Shown one piece after another: positions 60,169 to 64,000 of a stretch of DNA of 64,000 nt (positions within the stretch are counted from its first letter, which is position 1; every line of letters starts with the position of its first letter). Below the pieces are notes generated by a model. That model saw only the letters and a list, made by a program, of their open reading frames with translations, was not told the origin of the DNA and searched no databases. The DNA comes from Seminavis robusta (taxonomy: Eukaryota; Bacillariophyta; Bacillariophyceae; Naviculales; Naviculaceae): positions 1 through 64,000 of the forward strand of contig CAICTM010000067.1 of the NCBI GenBank assembly GCA_903772945.1, read 5' to 3'. A program made the translations under genes and the position numbers.

Positions 60169-60287
60169 AGGAACGACCATACCACGATGACAGCACCGCT
60201 TCCCGTCTGCTCAGCGAAGTTAAGCATCGTCGGGCCAGGTTAGTACTACGGTGGGGGACCACGTTGGAATCCCTGGTGTTGTTCTTT
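60169..60287 (+). rRNA. 5S ribosomal RNA
   Basis: About 119 nt. Contains the eukaryotic 5S landmarks in order: GACCATACCACGATGACAGC, CACCGCTTCCCGTC, the A-box region GCGAAGTTAAGCATCGTC, GGGCC-AGGTTAGTACT, the C-box region GGTGGGGGACCACG, and GGAATCCCTGGTGTTGTTC. The ends pair (GAACGAC with GTTGTTC), forming helix I, and a TTTT run at 60285-60288 is the Pol III stop. Exact ends are uncertain by one or two bases. Only one copy lies in the window, and it is not in a 5S array. Confidence 0.95.
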
Positions 60288-60567
60288 TGTTGACAGGCTA
60301 TGAAAGAATACCTTTGCGGATGTTGTTGTTGCTGCAAATGTTGTTGTGAGCGACGTCGCATCCTTGGTTTGGTCTAGATGATTGGATGGACTTGAAAAAG
60401 TGAGGCTTCCGGTAATGAGCCAGACTATGGGTTCGGTCCCAGTTGTCTAAAAAGAGAAGTAAAACCGTAGAGCTGATCACATCCAGGCGTCTTTCCTTCT
60501 CCCGTTGCTCTTTACATTGGCAGCCACCCGAGACCCGAGACGTGACCAACTTCTTGAAACATGGACA
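60288..60567. other. Spacer between the 5S rRNA gene and the next coding region
   Basis: 280 bp carrying the promoter of the acidic coiled-coil gene. That frame is open back to an ATG at 60505. No other feature. Confidence 0.5.
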
Positions 60568-62709
60568 ATGGACAACCCTCAAATTGATAACCGATCAAGC
60601 AAGATGACAATGAATGGCGGTGATCTCCTGACGGCCAATGGAGACCTGGGTGTGACGGTTTCGCTCTCGGCGGATTTAGCGGATCGTCTTCGCCAGCATC
60701 AGCCTCCCCTTCCGTCGCAACAACAGCCCAAGCTTTCCTTCTTGTCCAAGAAAAAGGATGGTGACAGTGACGATGACAGTGATGATGAGGAAGAAGAAGC
60801 TGCATTTGTCGCACCCACCAGTGAGGATCCACTGGATGATTGGAATGAGGAACTTCCAGGCGTTTCTGCTGCTGCCGCTGAAGAAGAAGAAGATGCCAAG
60901 GAAGAAGAAAATAATGACGATGATGATGATGATACCAGTGTGGACAGCATCGACAGCGATTCGCCTCCACCTCACATGCCCGTCATGGTGGTCGATGCCG
61001 CACGCCTGGCTGGCTATCGTCCTTCCTGCATGAAAGACATGGAACGTCAAATTCACGCGGCATTGTGGTATGGATCGGCCAGCAATCCAGACGACGACAA
61101 CAATATACAACACGATGTAGAAGCGGCCCAACATTTTGATCGGCGATTGACGGAATTGCTCGAAGGAGGAGTGGCTCGTCATGCCACGACGGAAGAAATG
61201 AATGACGAAACCAAACCAGAATACTCCGTGCTGGTACGGTATCCAGAATTTCTGTGTACCAATGGCTCGACCACCGTGGCATCCACATCGAAAATGTGGA
61301 AACAACTCTTGCGACGACACCCCATTGCAGTTGTGGACACGTTGTTGCAAAAATTACACGCGTGCAATCGAACGTTGGTGTGGAAACATGCCATGCATCA
61401 AGAATTGTGGAAGCTGGCAAAGCACGAAGAACACGCCAAACAACGTCGACACCAATCGCAAGCATTGCGAGAATGGAAAACGACCAAACGAACGCATCAA
61501 TTGGAACAACTCTATAAAGTCAGTGAAACACTCCAACATCGCATGGAAATGGCAAATGCCAAATTAGCCGAATTGGAAAAAGCGAGAGATCAAGCCGTGG
61601 CGGTGGAATTGAGACGACGTCGTGTGGCCACGGGAGTGGGCGGGCTGGAAGCGCTCGATTTGAATTCCACTATTTTGGCATTTCCCGATCAAGATTCGCC
61701 GTGGTTGGGATTGGCGCAAGACGAGGATGACGACGACTATTATGACGATCAAATTGGACCATCGTTTATCAGTGATGAAGACGATGACAATGACGACCAC
61801 GACCGCGAGTATGATGGTGGAGCATCGGATGATGGCCGTGATGATGATGCTGATACTGACGACGATGGGAACGCAGACAACAACAAGAACAACAATGATG
61901 AGGCAGCCACGACAACCGCAACCGAAACAGAATTACCAGCATCGTTTCCTCGCAGACGCGGCAATAAAGCTCGAAAGGCTGCTTTGGCCAAGAGACGTCG
62001 CAAGCGCCTGGAAGAAGCGGCCAAGGAGGCCGAACACCAGTCCAAATTGGATCGAGCCAAGGCAGAAGAAGTCAAGATTCGAGAGCTTTGCACCACCAAC
62101 GATCTCAAACTGGCTCAAGCCATCAAGGCAGCATTGCAGAAGAAGATGGAATCGGTCGATGAACTCTTGGAAAGTTTGCAGGAAGAAGTCTGGGCGGACG
62201 AGGAAGCCCAAGAAAGTGGGCAACCGCTGATTCCAGGCGGAGAACAAGACGACAACGGAGCTTCCACTAATGATGGCTTCTCGTTACTGGATCAGGTGCT
62301 GGCTATGATCTTGGGCTCATTCCCACCACCCACTTCGTCGTCGTCGAATGCCAAGGAGAACGCTAGTCTTTTAGCCAAGCACACGCAGAAACTTCAACAG
62401 GAGCACAACCAGATCGTCAAGGACTGGAAGGAACATTTCGGACGTCTGCCAACCTCGTTGCTCGTGGATCGTCCACCAGCACAAAAGCCGTCACAAACAG
62501 ATCAAAAGCCGTCACCAGATCCCACTCAACAAGCAGAGCTTCGCAACTCCTACGGTATTGAGGATAATGACGCGGACGACTGGGATGATGCTGATTCCGA
62601 TGACGATGATGAAGGCGAGAACAACCATTCGGGAAATGAGGAGTCACCCGCACCTCCACGAGCACCACCAAAAGTGGGACTTAGACCTGGAGGCAAGGCA
62701 CGGAGATAG
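60568..62709 (+). CDS. Long acidic coiled-coil protein, function unknown
   Basis: 713 residues from the ATG at 60568; ATGs at 60505 and 60604 are alternatives. Residues 65-135 and 395-460 are Asp/Glu runs. Between them lies a folded-looking region, about 140-265: HMPVMVVDAARLAGYRPSCM, KDMERQIHAALWYGS, then YSVLVRYPEFLCTNGS. A long basic coiled coil follows to about 355 (HEEHAKQRRHQSQALREWKT). A Lys/Arg-rich stretch (RRRGNKARKAALAKRRRKR, about 470) could be a nuclear or nucleolar signal. A second helical region runs to about 640 with FSLLDQVLAMILGSFP and QEHNQIVKDWKEHFGRLP. The charge pattern resembles ribosome-biogenesis or chromatin proteins, but no family is recognised. Single exon. Confidence 0.78.
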   Translation: MDNPQIDNRSSKMTMNGGDLLTANGDLGVTVSLSADLADRLRQHQPPLPSQQQPKLSFLSKKKDGDSDDDSDDEEEEAAFVAPTSEDPLDDWNEELPGVSAAAAEEEEDAKEEENNDDDDDDTSVDSIDSDSPPPHMPVMVVDAARLAGYRPSCMKDMERQIHAALWYGSASNPDDDNNIQHDVEAAQHFDRRLTELLEGGVARHATTEEMNDETKPEYSVLVRYPEFLCTNGSTTVASTSKMWKQLLRRHPIAVVDTLLQKLHACNRTLVWKHAMHQELWKLAKHEEHAKQRRHQSQALREWKTTKRTHQLEQLYKVSETLQHRMEMANAKLAELEKARDQAVAVELRRRRVATGVGGLEALDLNSTILAFPDQDSPWLGLAQDEDDDDYYDDQIGPSFISDEDDDNDDHDREYDGGASDDGRDDDADTDDDGNADNNKNNNDEAATTTATETELPASFPRRRGNKARKAALAKRRRKRLEEAAKEAEHQSKLDRAKAEEVKIRELCTTNDLKLAQAIKAALQKKMESVDELLESLQEEVWADEEAQESGQPLIPGGEQDDNGASTNDGFSLLDQVLAMILGSFPPPTSSSSNAKENASLLAKHTQKLQQEHNQIVKDWKEHFGRLPTSLLVDRPPAQKPSQTDQKPSPDPTQQAELRNSYGIEDNDADDWDDADSDDDDEGENNHSGNEESPAPPRAPPKVGLRPGGKARR

Positions 62710-64000
62710 ACTGCCGCCTCGGGTGGCGTCCGTGGGCAATAAGATAAACTACTGTAGCGGACTCTGATGCAATGTCTCGTTTCGTTCGCTGCTCGGGTGC
62801 TCGCTGTTGGAAAGGTGCTTCGGTTTCTCCAACGAACGGCAGAAAGGATGTAACCGAGATAGGAGGACGACTGGATTCTTTTTCTTTTCCTGTCATCTTA
62901 AGGAGCGTTTGAAAGGAATCACCTCCGGAAGCATCTGGTCTTGACCTTGCTCTGCGCTGGAAGCAGCTGGTGCCGGGGCAGATGTGGAAACCGTTTGGCC
63001 CTACTTGCACTACTGGCTGGCTAACATCATTTGGGGTCCCTTCTTGAGGTGGAAGCAGCTGTCTGGAGAGTCGGTACTCCCCACGGTTGCCATTGCGCTC
63101 CCGGTTCAACCATCATCTAAGCATTCGCTTCCCATTTTTGCATCTTCCTCGTCTTCAAACTTATCTCAACCAAGAATTCACTTCCAGGTGCGGGGCAACG
63201 ATACATACATCTTGCATCTGCAGCGGCCATTGCGGGCTATCCAGACTTCTACAAACGTCTGGCAATCATGGCGCAGATCTTTGTGTCTCAATACTAGAAG
63301 CTACTACTAGCTACCGTAGTAGTACATGTATGTAGTGGTACCGAGAAGTTTATCAATGTTCTGAAAGCACCAAGGTCATTTACAATACCTTGTAAAATCC
63401 TCCTCCGAGTTGCTAAGCAACTAGATCGTACCAATAATGAGCATCAGGAATGGCTTACCCTGTCCTTCCTCCTACAATCTTCGTCGTGGGAGAAGACATG
63501 GACGGACCAACTAGCTGAGATAGATTCACAATTCAATGGACCTGTCCAGTAGGAGCAATGATTCAGCCACTTTTGTGTAGGCTACTAAAAAAGCATGGCC
63601 ACTTGTGTTTGTCAAGTCAAACGGCCATAGCTACATGTACAATGGTCAAGGCTACAAAAGGTCAAGGCTACAAAAGGTCAAGGCTAGTACAATATTGGAC
63701 TGCCAAGCTTCAATTTTAAGTGCATGATGGATAAAACAGGCCCCATTGTAACATTTCTTACTCCAGTGAGGTGTCGCATGGTTGAAAGTGGCAAATTACT
63801 CCTAAAGTTGATCCAAGATGATGCAGAAAATAGCAATTGATTATTTGTGCCACCCCCCGTGAATGTTTTCAGAGTTGGTCCTAACCACCTATTTGCACCT
63901 CTTTCTTCCTCCGTACGTACGTGAAATCAAGATAACGGCAAAAAGCGGCTTGCTTTCCCTCCATTTCCATGAAAGCTGCGGTACGGCGAACCATTGATTT
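62710..64000. other. Intergenic to window end, 1.3 kb
   Basis: No gene called. A frame ending IHLASAAAIAGYPDFYKRLA plus a few residues (stop near 63298) looks protein-like but has no supported upstream exon. Confidence 0.45.
63644..63686 (+). repeat. Short tandem repeat, 16-bp unit
   Basis: GGTCAAGGCTACAAAA repeated about 2.7 times. Confidence 0.9.

Noticed and set aside
60425-60450. T-arm-like GGGTTCGGTCCCA text
   Set aside because: No acceptor or anticodon stem at the required distances.
62681-63109. 142-residue frame on the minus strand
   Set aside because: Overlaps the end of the acidic coiled-coil gene and has no recognisable motif.
63187-63298. Protein-like frame ending in AGYPDFYKRLAIMAQIFVSQ plus one residue
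   Set aside because: No upstream exon with a matching phase and family signal was found, so it is noted only in the gap entry.
1-64000. Retroviral, LTR-type or other virus-derived elements
   Set aside because: No polymerase, integrase, protease or capsid-like protein signals and no long direct terminal repeats were recognised by eye.

Overview
This 64 kb window is nuclear DNA from a compact eukaryotic genome, most likely a pennate diatom. That placement is inference. It rests on short GT-AG introns (mostly 71-131 bp), intergenic spaces of a few hundred bases to about 2.4 kb, lineage-typical families (a diatom-type regulatory domain at 48.2 kb, large LRR proteins, a gamma carbonic anhydrase), and housekeeping genes that are clearly eukaryotic (CCT gamma, LTV1, a two-pore potassium channel, 5S rRNA). 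No bacterial, organellar or viral segment was recognised.

Layout. 0-5 kb: the 3' end of a cyclic nucleotide phosphodiesterase, a gamma carbonic anhydrase, and a J-domain protein carrying a papain-like half. 5-13 kb: CCT3, a NadD-type adenylyltransferase fused to a NIT-like sensor region, and a protein of eight ubiquitin-like repeats whose frame is broken once. 13-20.5 kb: a divergent pair (coiled-coil protein and LRR protein), LTV1, a secreted protein of unknown function and a Gln-rich protein. 21-27.6 kb: a second copy of the J-domain/papain-like gene and a 1306-residue TAZ zinc finger protein with two PH-like C-terminal domains. 27.7-31.6 kb: a coiled-coil gene lying between two related fold-back elements that each enclose a homogeneous tandem array. 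32.5-37.3 kb: an LRR protein, and a divergent pair of a spliced PIG-P-like gene and an AlkD-type DNA glycosylase. 37.9-39.3 kb: an intact metallothionein next to a decayed copy. 39.9-49.1 kb: a repeat-rich membrane protein, a small membrane protein, a spliced secreted DUF1990 protein, a prenylated FN3 microprotein and a DUF6824-type regulator. 49-60 kb: poorer in genes, with degenerate repeats, a decayed calcium-dependent-type kinase, a two-pore K+ channel, and a 1 kb duplicated block carrying five hairpins. 60.2-62.7 kb: a single 5S rRNA gene followed by a long acidic coiled-coil protein.

The genes do not form one pathway. They read as ordinary scattered nuclear genes, several in divergent pairs with shared promoters. 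The most unusual items are the fold-back element family with internally homogenised arrays, the J-domain/pseudo-papain gene pair, the NadD-NIT fusion, the metallothionein duplication, and the tiny FN3 protein ending in a CaaL box. Six spliced genes were reconstructed by eye from splice sites and phase; their exons are given in the entries.
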